Source: Nocardioides pini (GTDB lineage: Bacteria; Actinomycetota; Actinomycetes; Propionibacteriales; Nocardioidaceae). From it: a stretch of DNA of 64,000 bases. Location: assembly GCF_026712185.1 (NCBI RefSeq), contig NZ_JAPPUX010000002.1, positions 496,001 through 560,000 of the forward strand. The letters are read 5' to 3'. The notes beneath the pieces are model-generated. The model did not search any database, had not been told where the DNA came from, and worked only from the letters and a program-made list of their open reading frames with translations. The first letter of the stretch is position 1. The number at the start of each line of letters is the position of its first letter. Positions 33,996 through 42,355 of the stretch are shown piece by piece. The position numbers were made by a program, and so were the translations under genes.

Positions 33996-34862
33996 TCAGT
34001 CCCGGGGCGGGACGACCGCGACGAGGCAGGGCGCACGCTCGACGAGGCTCTTGGTCACGTCCAGGTCGAGGATGCCGGCGATGGACCGTCTGGCGTGGGG
34101 GCCGAGGACGACGACGTCCATCCCCGTGGCGGCGCGGATGATGGCTTCGTCCGACAGACCCCGCTCCACGCGGAGCGACAGGTCGAGGGACGGGTGCAGG
34201 TGGCACACCTGCCGTTCGACCGCCCGCAGGTGTGTCCACGCCTCGTCGTGCTCGCCGCTGTCAGGAGGGACGCGGCTGGGCGGACGTCCGTCGAAGACGG
34301 TCCGGACCAGGACGAGCGGCCACCCGCGCGACTCGGCCAGCCGGGCGCCCCATTCCACTGCCGGCTCGGAGTGCCGCAACCCGTCGGTCGCGACGAGGAC
34401 TCCGCGCCCCGACTCCGGAGGGGCGCCGGGACGACACACCACGACCGGGCAGCGGGCGTGCTGGGTGAGTGCGACGCTGACCGATCCCAGCAACAGGCTC
34501 GACACGGGGCCACGGCCTCGGGATCCCACCACCAGCAGGTGGGCATGCCGGGAGGCGTCGAGGAGCACGGTCCGGGGATCGTCGAGCACCAGGTCGGAGT
34601 GGACCGATCCCACCCCGTGCTCCGCGGCACGCTCGTGGGCACGGTGCAGCACGGCTCGCCCGTCCGCCTGCATGGCGGCCGAGATCGTCCTCGTGTCGAC
34701 GTCGAGTCCGGCCAGCGTGCCCAGGGTGGCCGCATGCAGCAGCGTCAACGGTCGCTTCTCGAGTCGGGCCTGGTCGGCCGCCCAGTCCACCGCGCGCACA
34801 CTGGTCTCGGACCCGTCGACACCCACCACGACGTGGCCTGCGACGTCGTGTGCCGTACCCAT
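33996..34862 (-). CDS. Tandem universal stress protein (second)
   Basis: 288 residues with two UspA domains. The first has VVGVDGSETSVRAVDWAADQ at its start and VVGSRGRGPVSSLLLGSVSV as the ATP-binding loop; the second has a less canonical loop (VVLGPHARRSIAGILDLDV), so it may not bind ATP. The ATG at 34862 overlaps the upstream membrane-protein stop by one base (TGATG), showing translational coupling. It is the last gene of a two-gene operon. Confidence 0.92.
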   Translation of the reverse strand: MGTAHDVAGHVVVGVDGSETSVRAVDWAADQARLEKRPLTLLHAATLGTLAGLDVDTRTISAAMQADGRAVLHRAHERAAEHGVGSVHSDLVLDDPRTVLLDASRHAHLLVVGSRGRGPVSSLLLGSVSVALTQHARCPVVVCRPGAPPESGRGVLVATDGLRHSEPAVEWGARLAESRGWPLVLVRTVFDGRPPSRVPPDSGEHDEAWTHLRAVERQVCHLHPSLDLSLRVERGLSDEAIIRAATGMDVVVLGPHARRSIAGILDLDVTKSLVERAPCLVAVVPPRD

Positions 34863-35539
34863 CAGCCGTCCGACCCGATGGGGGCACCTGACCGGTGCGC
34901 GCTGGCCGGCCGCGGCGGCGAAGGCGGCACCTTCCTCGATCGAGGGGCGTTCGCAAGCTCGAACAACACGGCCGCGGTCGCAGCCCCGAGCCAGCCCAGG
35001 GCGAGGTCGCCGACGGTGTCGGCGTACGCCGTCCCGACCTCTCCGGACCGGGTCACGAAGGCGCAGTACTCCCAGACCTCCCACGCGAGCGCGAAGGTCA
35101 TGCCGGCCGCGACTGAGATGGTCAACCTCCGCGGGAACGTCGCGTGTGCTGATCCGGCGAGGATGACCGTGGCTGCGCCGAGCAGGCAGGTGCTGACGAC
35201 GTGCATGGCGTCGTCGAACCAGGTGACCCGGTCGTACAGGTCGATCCGGTTGCCGAGCAGGTCGGAGAACGCCGGCAATGTGATGAACAGGTCCGCCAAC
35301 CAGGGGTAGGGGGCCGCGGGTCGTCGCACCGCGTAGACCAGTGGCACCAGGAACGCCAGCATCGGGTAGGTGATGGCACGGGTCCCGGGAGCCTTCCCCT
35401 CGAGGTTTCCCCACCCGGGGTCCAGAGCCACCCGCGACACAGCCAGGAGGAGCACCAGCTTGGCGCACACGTCGAGCACGACCACCCACTCATGGGTCGC
35501 GACCGGGTCGCTGCGGCTGCGGCGAGAGCCTGTCACCAC
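34862..35539 (-). CDS. YjdF/DUF2238-like integral membrane protein
   Basis: 225 residues with about six transmembrane helices and a basic, Pro-rich tail. Conserved family stretches are DLYDRVTWFDDAMHVVS, AWEVWEYCAF and YADTVGDLALGWLGA, with acidic and His residues in or near the membrane. Function unknown. The GTG at 35539 follows GGGAGGTGAG. It is coupled to the stress-protein gene behind it. Confidence 0.8.
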   Translation of the reverse strand: MVTGSRRSRSDPVATHEWVVVLDVCAKLVLLLAVSRVALDPGWGNLEGKAPGTRAITYPMLAFLVPLVYAVRRPAAPYPWLADLFITLPAFSDLLGNRIDLYDRVTWFDDAMHVVSTCLLGAATVILAGSAHATFPRRLTISVAAGMTFALAWEVWEYCAFVTRSGEVGTAYADTVGDLALGWLGAATAAVLFELANAPRSRKVPPSPPRPASAHRSGAPIGSDG

Positions 35540-35615
35540 GACTCACCTCCCAGGGGGTGTGCGCGGCACGTAATGGCCACACCTAGATCCTCGCGAACCC
35601 CGACCGGCGTGGGTA

Positions 35616-35629
35616 GGGACGAACGTCGG
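35616..35629. promoter_or_regulatory. Weak DosR-like box upstream of the yjdF-usp operon
   Basis: GGGAC-GAAC-GTCGG matches 8 of 10 fixed positions of GGGAC-N4-GTCCC and lies 77 bp before the start of the membrane-protein gene. Confidence 0.35.
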
Positions 35630-35708
35630 CACCCGACCAGGACCTCTGACAGCGTGCGCGCGGACTGCCCGACGTGTCCGCCGTCCGGCCCGGGACCGGC
35701 CGTCGGCC

Positions 35709-36707
35709 TCAGGACACGCGCACCACCGCGGCACCGGTGACCCGCCCCGACGCCAGGTCGTCCAGGGCCTGGTCCGTCCGATCCAGTCCGTACGTCGTCA
35801 CGCGCGGCCTGATGCCGAGCGTGCCGGCCAAGGCCAGCAGCTCGCGCCCGTCCTGCCGGGTGTTCGCGGTGACGCTCGTCAGGCTCCGCTCGCGGAAGAG
35901 GTCGGCCTGGTAGTCCAGGGACGGGATGTCGGTCAGGTGGATGCACGCGATCGCCAGGGTCGCTCCCTGGTCGAGGGCGCGCAGCGCAGGAGGCACCATC
36001 TCGCCCACCGGTGCGAAGAGGATGGCACCGTCGAGCGGGACGGGTGGCTCGTCACCGACGTCCCCCGCCCAGTCCGCGCCGAGCTCGAGCGCCAGTGCTC
36101 GGGCCTCGCTCTCACGGCTGACCGCGTGGACGTGCACGCCCCACGCGAGCGCCACCTGGGCGGTCAGGTGCGCGCTGGCACCGAAGCCGTACAGGCCGAG
36201 GTGGTCGCCGGCCCGCACGCCGGACCTGCGCAGCGCGCGATACCCGATGATGCCGGAGCACAACAGGGGCCCGGCGACCTCGTCGGCGAGGTCGTCGGGC
36301 AGCGCGTAGGCGAAGGCGGCCGGCACGACGGCGTACTCCGCGAAGCCGCCGTCGGCGTCCCAGCCCGTGTAGAGCGAGGACCGGCACAGGTTCTCCCGGT
36401 CGGAGCGGCACCAGCGACACGTCCCGCAGGTGGACCGCAGCCAGGCAACCCCGGCCCGGTCGCCCGCCCGCCACCCGTGCACGCGTGGCCCCATGTCGAC
36501 GACCTCCCCGACGATCTCGTGTCCCGGCACCCGTCGTGGGGCGCGTGGCTCGAGCTCCCGGTCGGCCAGGTGGAGGTCCGTGCGGCACACCCCGCACGAC
36601 CGGACCCGCACCAGCAGCTCGTCGGCTCCGGGCTCTGGCTCCGGCAGGTCGACGTGCTCCAGTCGGCCGAGGGTGCCCGGCCGCCCACCCACCACCCATG
36701 CCTCCAC
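35709..36707 (-). CDS. Zinc-dependent alcohol dehydrogenase
   Basis: 332 residues of the medium-chain dehydrogenase family. Catalytic zinc ligands lie in SCGVCRTDLH and PGHE, structural zinc in CGTCRWCRSDRENLC, and the cofactor-binding loop reads LYGFGASAHLTAQVA. It oxidises or reduces an alcohol/aldehyde pair with NAD(P). The GTG at 36707 lies 6 bp after the upstream gene. Enzymes of this kind often sit in actinobacterial DosR-type islands, perhaps to dispose of reducing power. Confidence 0.92.
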   Translation of the reverse strand: MEAWVVGGRPGTLGRLEHVDLPEPEPGADELLVRVRSCGVCRTDLHLADRELEPRAPRRVPGHEIVGEVVDMGPRVHGWRAGDRAGVAWLRSTCGTCRWCRSDRENLCRSSLYTGWDADGGFAEYAVVPAAFAYALPDDLADEVAGPLLCSGIIGYRALRRSGVRAGDHLGLYGFGASAHLTAQVALAWGVHVHAVSRESEARALALELGADWAGDVGDEPPVPLDGAILFAPVGEMVPPALRALDQGATLAIACIHLTDIPSLDYQADLFRERSLTSVTANTRQDGRELLALAGTLGIRPRVTTYGLDRTDQALDDLASGRVTGAAVVRVS

Positions 36708-36713
36708 TGCCGC

Positions 36714-37289
36714 TCACCGCCTCCGTGTGCGTGCGTCCCCGGGGCGGTCCGGCACGGCCGTGGCCACCCAGTGGCGGAAGTGGCCGGGATCCCTGCGCTC
36801 GAGCTCGTCCAGCAGGGCGCTGCGCTGCTCGACCAGCACCAGCCGTCGCCCGACCGAGGTGGTGCTGCGCTGCACCTCCGCGGTGGTCCAGTCCCAGAAG
36901 CGGAGCAGGTCACGGGTGGCGTGCGCCTCCGGGGGGCCGGTGGTCCGCCTGGTCGACCAGGCGAGGAACTGGGTCTTGGCCAGCTGCACGACGACGGGCG
37001 AGGTCACCAGCAGCAGGGATCCCACGAGCACCCCGACACCGCGCAGGGTCGCGACGAGTGCGTCCGCAGCCACCGCCCCGAGACTGGCCCAGATGAGGGC
37101 TCGCCGCACCCACAGCCAGCGATCGGGACGGTCATCGGTGAGCACGAACCCGAGGGCGCCCCCGAAGAAGGCCGACACCAGCACGAGCGCCGCGATGCGC
37201 GTCGACCCACCGGCGGCGACGTCGTAGACCAGGCAGGACGCCACCACGATCCCTGTGGTCGCGGCCCATGCGAAGCGATAGGTCCTCAT
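36714..37289 (-). CDS. Hypothetical membrane protein, about 191 aa
   Basis: No family recognised. The first 110 residues hold about four hydrophobic helices (starting MRTYRFAWAATTGIVVASCL), and the rest is soluble, with paired tryptophans (RFWDWTTAEVQRST) and a basic end. It is followed 6 bp later by the alcohol dehydrogenase gene. The start at 37289 has only a weak ribosome binding site. Confidence 0.65.
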   Translation of the reverse strand: MRTYRFAWAATTGIVVASCLVYDVAAGGSTRIAALVLVSAFFGGALGFVLTDDRPDRWLWVRRALIWASLGAVAADALVATLRGVGVLVGSLLLVTSPVVVQLAKTQFLAWSTRRTTGPPEAHATRDLLRFWDWTTAEVQRSTTSVGRRLVLVEQRSALLDELERRDPGHFRHWVATAVPDRPGDARTRRR

Positions 37290-37425
37290 CGGTGCTGCCC
37301 TGTCCGGTCCGGGCGCCGGGGCGGGGTGCCTGCCACCGGCTCGTAGCTCCACCGTGGCGCGTCCGGTGGCCGTGCCACAGAGGCGTGCGACCGGGTCCCC
37401 CGGGGTCGCTCGCACCTCGTGAGGC

Positions 37426-37440
37426 GGGACCTTGTGCCCC
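37426..37440. promoter_or_regulatory. DosR-like box upstream of the membrane protein-ADH operon
   Basis: GGGACCTTGTGCCCC fits the GGGAC-CTT-n-GCCC pattern. It lies 137 bp before the minus-strand operon and about 184 bp before the plus-strand BrkB gene, in a 334-bp spacer otherwise without features. Confidence 0.5.
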
Positions 37441-37623
37441 GTGCAGGTGCGCTGGAGTGGCCGGACCCACCCAGGGAGCGGCGGTGGACGACGCTGCCGA
37501 TGCCAGATGCCCAGCGAGCCGTCCGCACCGGGTCCGGCTCCGGCGTCGACGGGGCTCCGCGCCGGCGGCGTACGACGCCGTGCGGCGGCCGCACCTCGGC
37601 CGCCCGACGTGAGAGAATCCCTC

Positions 37624-38580
37624 GTGCATCCGTCCCCCAGCCCGGAGCAGGAGATCCGCCTGCAACGTGCCCTCGACGCGCTGCCGATGCCCCTGCAGCA
37701 GACCGCGGTGCACCTCCTCGAGTCCTGGCCCGGACGTGTCGTCACCCGCACGGCGTGGAACCTGCAACGCATCGAGATCTTCGACCGGGCGATGACCGTC
37801 GCGGCCCAGCTCTTCACGTCGATCTTCCCCATCCTGATCCTCCTCGCCTCGTGGTCGGGGAACACCGGGCGCCTGTTCACCGACACGCTCGCGATGCCGC
37901 CCGAGGCCGAGTCGCAGGTCGACCTCGCGTTGAAGGAGTCCAGCTCGACGGCGTTCGGCGTCGTCGGCGCGGTCATCGTCCTGGTCTCGGCGACGAGCCT
38001 GTCGCGCGCCCTCGCCCGCGCCTTCGCCAAGGTGTGGTCGCTACCGAAACCGACGAGCTCCCCGAAGGAGGCGTGGCGCTGGGTCGCGGTCGTGCTGGGC
38101 ATCGCTCTGTCGCTGGTGGCTCTCCGGCGCTCGCAGACGATCGCCGACGGGATCCCGCCGCCCCACCTCTGGGCCGAGGTCGTCGCGCTCGCGCTGCTCG
38201 TCCTCGTCGCAGGCTTCACGCCGTGGGTGCTGCTGAAGGGCGTGGTCAGCGCGCGAGCGCTGGCGACCGGTGCCGCTCTCTTCGGCGTCGTCATGCTCCT
38301 GGTGCGCCCGGTCACCGAGATCTGGCTGGCCCGCGCGCTCGAGTCGAGCGCGACCCGCTACGGGTCGATCGGCGTGGCGTTCACCTATCTGGCGTGGCTC
38401 TACGTCATCGCGTGGATCCTCCTGGCCACCGCCGTGCTCGGGCAGGTCCTCGTCACCGACGACGGCAGGATCGGCCGCTTCCTGGCGGGCGGCAAGGACC
38501 TCGTCCGGCTCCAGCCCACCACCTCGGTCTCGTCCTCCGGCGCCGACGCCAGCGATCGAGCACCGGATCCTGCTGACTGA
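37624..38580 (+). CDS. YihY/BrkB family membrane protein
   Basis: 318 residues with about six transmembrane helices. Family landmarks are RIEIFDRAMTVAAQLFTSIF at the first helix, SATSLSRALARAFAKVW, and YGSIGVAFTYLAWLYVIAWI before the last helix. Function unsettled (once annotated as ribonuclease BN). GTG at 37624 is the likely start; GTG at 37609 would add five residues. GAGAAT 5 nt upstream may serve as a leaderless-type -10. Confidence 0.85.
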   Translation: MHPSPSPEQEIRLQRALDALPMPLQQTAVHLLESWPGRVVTRTAWNLQRIEIFDRAMTVAAQLFTSIFPILILLASWSGNTGRLFTDTLAMPPEAESQVDLALKESSSTAFGVVGAVIVLVSATSLSRALARAFAKVWSLPKPTSSPKEAWRWVAVVLGIALSLVALRRSQTIADGIPPPHLWAEVVALALLVLVAGFTPWVLLKGVVSARALATGAALFGVVMLLVRPVTEIWLARALESSATRYGSIGVAFTYLAWLYVIAWILLATAVLGQVLVTDDGRIGRFLAGGKDLVRLQPTTSVSSSGADASDRAPDPAD

Positions 38581-38623
38581 CCACTGCTCCGAGTCGGGCA
38601 CGCCACCCACCCGGTGAGAGTGT

Positions 38624-38641
38624 CCCGGTCCCGGGACCGGG
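38624..38641. repeat. Perfect 18-bp palindrome before the EamA gene
   Basis: CCCGGTCCCGGGACCGGG is fully self-complementary, with no loop. It lies between the BrkB stop (38580) and the EamA promoter (38656), and may be an operator or a weak terminator. Confidence 0.5.
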
Positions 38642-38655
38642 GGGCTCCCGGCAGG

Positions 38656-38661
38656 TAGGTT
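38656..38661 (+). promoter_or_regulatory. -10 hexamer TAGGTT, probable leaderless promoter
   Basis: TAGGTT ends 6 nt before the GTG start of the EamA transporter gene; no Shine-Dalgarno sequence is present. Confidence 0.5.
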
Positions 38662-38667
38662 GCCGCC

Positions 38668-39612
38668 GTGACGGGAGGCGCACGCCGGACGCGAAGCGGC
38701 GCCGGCATCGGGTTGCTGCAGGTCTGCGCGGCCGGCGTGCTGTGGGGCACGGGCGGCCTGGTCGTGTCCGTCCTCCATGAGCGCGACGGACTCGGCGCCC
38801 TCACCGTGAGCGCATGGCGCATGGCCCTGGCCGCAGCGGCGCTGATCGCGTTCGCGGCGGTGACCGGACGCTGGCGCGCGGCCACCGGCACGGCTCGCGC
38901 CCACCCGGCCCTGGTCGTCGCGGTGGGGTGCGGCACGGCGGCCTACCAGGCGCTCTACTTCCTCGCGGTCCTGCTGGTCGGGGTGAGCGTCGCGACGGTG
39001 GTCTCGCTGGGACTGGCCCCGGTCCTGGCTGCCGCGTGGGAGCACGTGCGCGCCCGCACCCGTCCGGCGCGACGGGAGGTCGCCGTGCTGGTGGCCGCGC
39101 TCACGGGACTGGTGCTGATCAGCGCCACGGCCGGCCACGGCTCGGAGGCGCCCGGGAGCGACCCGACGCTGGGGCTCGTGCTGGCCGTCGCCTCCGGGGT
39201 GACCTACGCCGCCACCACCGTCCTCGGCCACACCCTGGCCCAGCGCGTCGACCCCATCGCGCTCACCACCTGCGCGACCGTCGTCGGAGCGGTCGCGCTG
39301 GCGCCCTTCCTCGCGGCAGCGGCCGCCGCCGGACACCCGGTCGTGTCGACCGCGCCGTCCTCGCTGGTGCTCCTCGTCTACCTCGGGCTGGCGACGATGG
39401 CGCTGTCGTACGGCCTGCTCTACGCGGGCCTGCGGACCACGTCGGGATCGGCCGCGACCGTCGCCACCCTCGTCGAGCCGCTGACTGCGGCCGTGCTCGC
39501 GACGCTCCTGCTCGGTGAGCGGCTGCCGTGGCCCGCGATCGTCGGAGGCCTGCTGATCCTGGGTGCCGTGGTGGCGCTGCGACCCCGGGAGGACCAGCCG
39601 GCTCCGGTCTGA
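38668..39612 (+). CDS. EamA/DMT-family transporter
   Basis: 314 residues with about ten transmembrane helices in two EamA repeats (first from GLLQVCAAGVLWGTGGLVVS, second from LGLVLAVASGVTYAATTVLG). A drug/metabolite exporter of unknown substrate; the last repeat ends TVATLVEPLTAAVLATLLLG, typical of the family. Leaderless-type promoter upstream. Confidence 0.9.
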   Translation: MTGGARRTRSGAGIGLLQVCAAGVLWGTGGLVVSVLHERDGLGALTVSAWRMALAAAALIAFAAVTGRWRAATGTARAHPALVVAVGCGTAAYQALYFLAVLLVGVSVATVVSLGLAPVLAAAWEHVRARTRPARREVAVLVAALTGLVLISATAGHGSEAPGSDPTLGLVLAVASGVTYAATTVLGHTLAQRVDPIALTTCATVVGAVALAPFLAAAAAAGHPVVSTAPSSLVLLVYLGLATMALSYGLLYAGLRTTSGSAATVATLVEPLTAAVLATLLLGERLPWPAIVGGLLILGAVVALRPREDQPAPV

Positions 39613-39680
39613 CGGGCTCGGGGTGCCGATCGCGGCCGGACCTGCCACTATTTCGTCGTACCCGACTCGGAGGGACGGCC

Positions 39681-40871
39681 ATGACGCTCGACACCGCCAG
39701 CCTCCGCGTGTCCTTCGCGCTGGTCGCGCTCACGTTGGTGGTCCTGTTCTACGTGATCACCTACCGCACGGGGCGGTCCGCGTACGCCGCGTGGTGGTGC
39801 GCGTCCCTCGCGCTGTTCCTCGTCGGGGCCTCCGCCTACCTGCTGGCCGGCACCACCCACCAGGCCTGGGCCAACCCCCTCGGCAACGCCCTGATCACGC
39901 TCGGCGCCGGCTGCGTGTGGGCCGGTAGCCGCTCGCTGCGACGGGACCGACACGCCCTGCCGCGCTGGCTGCTGGCGTTCGCCCCGCTCGTCGTCGGGGT
40001 CATGTCGTTGCTGGGCGACCCGGCGGACGACGCCTGGTCGGGCGGCGAGTTCTTCCTCGCCGCGATGTGGATCCAGCTGGGCCTGGCGGGCATGGAGCTG
40101 GGGGTCCTGGTGCGCGGCGCGAACGCCGACGCCCACCCCGACGCGTACGCCTACCGCAGGACCGTGTGGGCGCTGCTGCTGGCGTGCTGCACGGTGGCCG
40201 CCTTCTACCTCGGCCGGTGGGTCGCGTTCCTGGCCGTCGGGCCCGACCGGCCGCTGTTCACGACCTTCTTCGGCGAGCAGGTCACGACACTCGCCACGAC
40301 GGTGCTGCTCGCCACGGTGTCGTTCAGCATGTCGACGCTGAGCGAGGAGCAGCAGAAGGAGGCGCTTCGCGACACCGCCGCCCGCGACGGCCTCACCGGC
40401 CTGCTCAACAGGACGGCCTTCTTCCAGCTGGCGGAGGCAGCCCGGGAGCGGGCCCTCGGGGACGCCGCCGGCGGGTCGCTCGTCATGGCGGACCTCGACC
40501 ACTTCAAGCAGCTGAACGACCAGTACGGGCACCAGGCCGGCGACCGTGCCCTCGTGGCGTTCGCGGACTGCTGCCGATCGGCTGTGCGCTCGGCCGACCT
40601 GGTTGCCCGCTACGGCGGGGAGGAGTTCGTCATCCTGCTGCCCGGCGCCGACGCGGCCCGCGCCGACGAGGTCGCGCGCGCGATCAGCACGGGGCTGGCC
40701 CGCCGCTCCGAGCCGGACCTGCCCCTGCCGACCGTCAGCTTCGGTGTCGCCGAGCTCGACCCGGCCCTGAGCCTGGACGAGATGGTCCAGCGCGCCGACA
40801 CGGCGCTCTACCGCGCGAAGACGACCGGCCGGGACCGGACGGTGCACTACACGACCGAGATCGCGCCGTAG
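39681..40871 (+). CDS. Membrane-bound diguanylate cyclase (GGDEF)
   Basis: 396 residues. The N-terminal 220 or so form about six transmembrane helices as a sensor part. The GGDEF domain has DGLTGLLNRTAFF, MADLDHFKQLND, and the active site RYGGEEFVILLPG (GGEEF 312-316). An RxxD inhibition site (RSAD, 303-306) lies five residues before it. It should make cyclic di-GMP with product feedback. GGAGGGAC precedes the ATG. Confidence 0.93.
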   Translation: MTLDTASLRVSFALVALTLVVLFYVITYRTGRSAYAAWWCASLALFLVGASAYLLAGTTHQAWANPLGNALITLGAGCVWAGSRSLRRDRHALPRWLLAFAPLVVGVMSLLGDPADDAWSGGEFFLAAMWIQLGLAGMELGVLVRGANADAHPDAYAYRRTVWALLLACCTVAAFYLGRWVAFLAVGPDRPLFTTFFGEQVTTLATTVLLATVSFSMSTLSEEQQKEALRDTAARDGLTGLLNRTAFFQLAEAARERALGDAAGGSLVMADLDHFKQLNDQYGHQAGDRALVAFADCCRSAVRSADLVARYGGEEFVILLPGADAARADEVARAISTGLARRSEPDLPLPTVSFGVAELDPALSLDEMVQRADTALYRAKTTGRDRTVHYTTEIAP

Positions 40872-40886
40872 GCCCTCGCGAGGCAC

Positions 40887-40892
40887 TACGCT
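40887..40892 (+). promoter_or_regulatory. -10 hexamer TACGCT, probable leaderless promoter
   Basis: TACGCT ends 6 nt before the ATG of the GlsB-family gene. Confidence 0.5.
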
Positions 40893-40898
40893 TCCTGC

Positions 40899-41162
40899 AT
40901 GTTGATCCTTGCCATCATCCTGTTCGGCATGATCGCCGGTGCCCTGGCGCAGATGGTGCTCGGTCACTCGATGCGCGACGTGAACTGGACCCTCGCCATC
41001 GTGACCGGTCTGATCGGCTCGTTCGTGGGTGGCCTGCTGGTGAGCCTGCTCGCGGGCGACGGGCTGGAGCTGCGACCCAGCGGGCTGATCGGCTCGTTCG
41101 TCGGGGCCCTGCTGCTCACCCTCGCGTGGGGTTGGTACGACAAGCGCCGCAGCTCGGTCTGA
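40899..41162 (+). CDS. GlsB/YeaQ/YmgE family stress membrane protein
   Basis: 87 residues with three transmembrane helices and the repeated LIGSFVG motif characteristic of transglycosylase-associated small membrane proteins (first in VTGLIGSFVGGLLVSLL, second in SGLIGSFVGALLLTLAWG). Role is stress-related but not biochemically defined. Confidence 0.9.
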   Translation: MLILAIILFGMIAGALAQMVLGHSMRDVNWTLAIVTGLIGSFVGGLLVSLLAGDGLELRPSGLIGSFVGALLLTLAWGWYDKRRSSV

Positions 41163-41174
41163 GGCGTTCCGCGG

Positions 41175-41690
41175 CTAGTCGATCGGCCGGCGTGGTTCGA
41201 GGCCGACCGCCGTGCGGAGCCGCTCCGGCCCGTCGGCGGGAAGGTCTGCCCGCAGGAGCGTGACCTCGCCACTGACGATCCGCTGCCTGACGGCCGGGAC
41301 GACGACGGACAGGTCTGCGGCCCCGGACAGCACCATCAGCGCGGACGTGCGCGGGGCGAGGTGTGCGGTGACCTCTTCGAGGATGACCGGGTCCAGACCG
41401 GTCGCAGAGAGCCGGTCGGCGACGTCCGGGGGAAGGGCCTTACCGTCGTGCGAGGCGCGCAGCGCCGTACGGAGCAGCGCAACGAGGACCGACGGCTCCC
41501 GCGGGCTCACCTCCGCGGGCGGCCACAGCCGGGTGACGCGAGGGCGGTGGGCGCCGGGCGCCCAGGAGACCACGATGGCGTCGATCACCTCGAGGGCACG
41601 AGCGTCCTCGAGGCGGCGCAGCCGCACCGACCCGGCCGTGGCCCCGAGCGGGGTACCGTAGCACCACACCGTCAGGGCCGGCACGAGCAC
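41175..41690 (-). CDS. DUF1269-like protein, divergent
   Basis: About 171 residues from GTG at 41690 (GTG 41684 possible). The order of short strands and the phrases DARALEVIDAIVVSWAPGAH and LAPRTSALMVLSGAADLSVV parallel the DUF1269 gene upstream (TPGTSALFIMTSDVV), but the central glycine-rich helix pair is missing. Probably a paralogue that lost its membrane hairpin. It lies 33 bp downstream of that gene, so they may be co-transcribed. Function unknown. Confidence 0.6.
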   Translation of the reverse strand: MLVPALTVWCYGTPLGATAGSVRLRRLEDARALEVIDAIVVSWAPGAHRPRVTRLWPPAEVSPREPSVLVALLRTALRASHDGKALPPDVADRLSATGLDPVILEEVTAHLAPRTSALMVLSGAADLSVVVPAVRQRIVSGEVTLLRADLPADGPERLRTAVGLEPRRPID

Positions 41691-41723
41691 CGGACCCGAC
41701 GGCGTGGCACCAGGTGGTGGTGC

Positions 41724-42212
41724 TCAGGCCTCCTCGAAGACCTCACGGATGGCGCGCTCCTGCTCGTCGCTCAGGTTGGTGTAGATCAGCTCCGGCTTCG
41801 CGTCGGCGAACCCCTGGTGCACCCGGTCCACCACGACGTCCGAGGTCATGATGAACAAGGCGGACGTGCCGGGGGTGACCTCGTCGCGGAGCCGGTTGAT
41901 GAACTTGTCATCGATGCCGACGTCGGAGAGCGAACCTGCCAGCGCGCCGGACGCCGCGCCGATCGCAGCACCGAGGAGGGGGACGAAGAAGATCAGTCCG
42001 AACAGCATCCCCCAGAACGCGCCGCCGAGCGCCCCGGCACCGGCGAGGTTGTTGAGCTGCCGCGTCTGCGGCTTCTTCTTCCCCTCCTCCCACCGGACGG
42101 TGGCGGCATCGTGGATCGTGAGCAGCCGCTGGGCCGCCATGTCCTTGAGGATGTCCGTCGCCTTGTCGGCGCCATCAGGGGTGTCGAACTTCCAGACGGT
42201 GAGCGTTGCCAT
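41724..42212 (-). CDS. DUF1269 membrane protein
   Basis: 162 residues: MATLTVWKFDTPDGADKATD, a soluble N-terminal part, a glycine-rich membrane hairpin (GALGGAFWGMLFGLIFFVPL, then GAAIGAASGALAG) and a C-terminal domain with VTPGTSALFIMTSDVVVDRV. The family is common in stress clusters; function unknown. AGGGACCACCC precedes the ATG at 42212. Confidence 0.85.
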   Translation of the reverse strand: MATLTVWKFDTPDGADKATDILKDMAAQRLLTIHDAATVRWEEGKKKPQTRQLNNLAGAGALGGAFWGMLFGLIFFVPLLGAAIGAASGALAGSLSDVGIDDKFINRLRDEVTPGTSALFIMTSDVVVDRVHQGFADAKPELIYTNLSDEQERAIREVFEEA

Positions 42213-42355
42213 GGGTGGTCCCTTCGGTGTGGGCAGAGTACGACGATCGTCGTCCGCCGGAGGGTGGGGCGATTCCCCCGGCGAGGGTGAACCGCACACC
42301 ACCCCCAGGGGTGTGAACACCCGCACGATCGGCCTCGGACTCACATACTGAGCCG

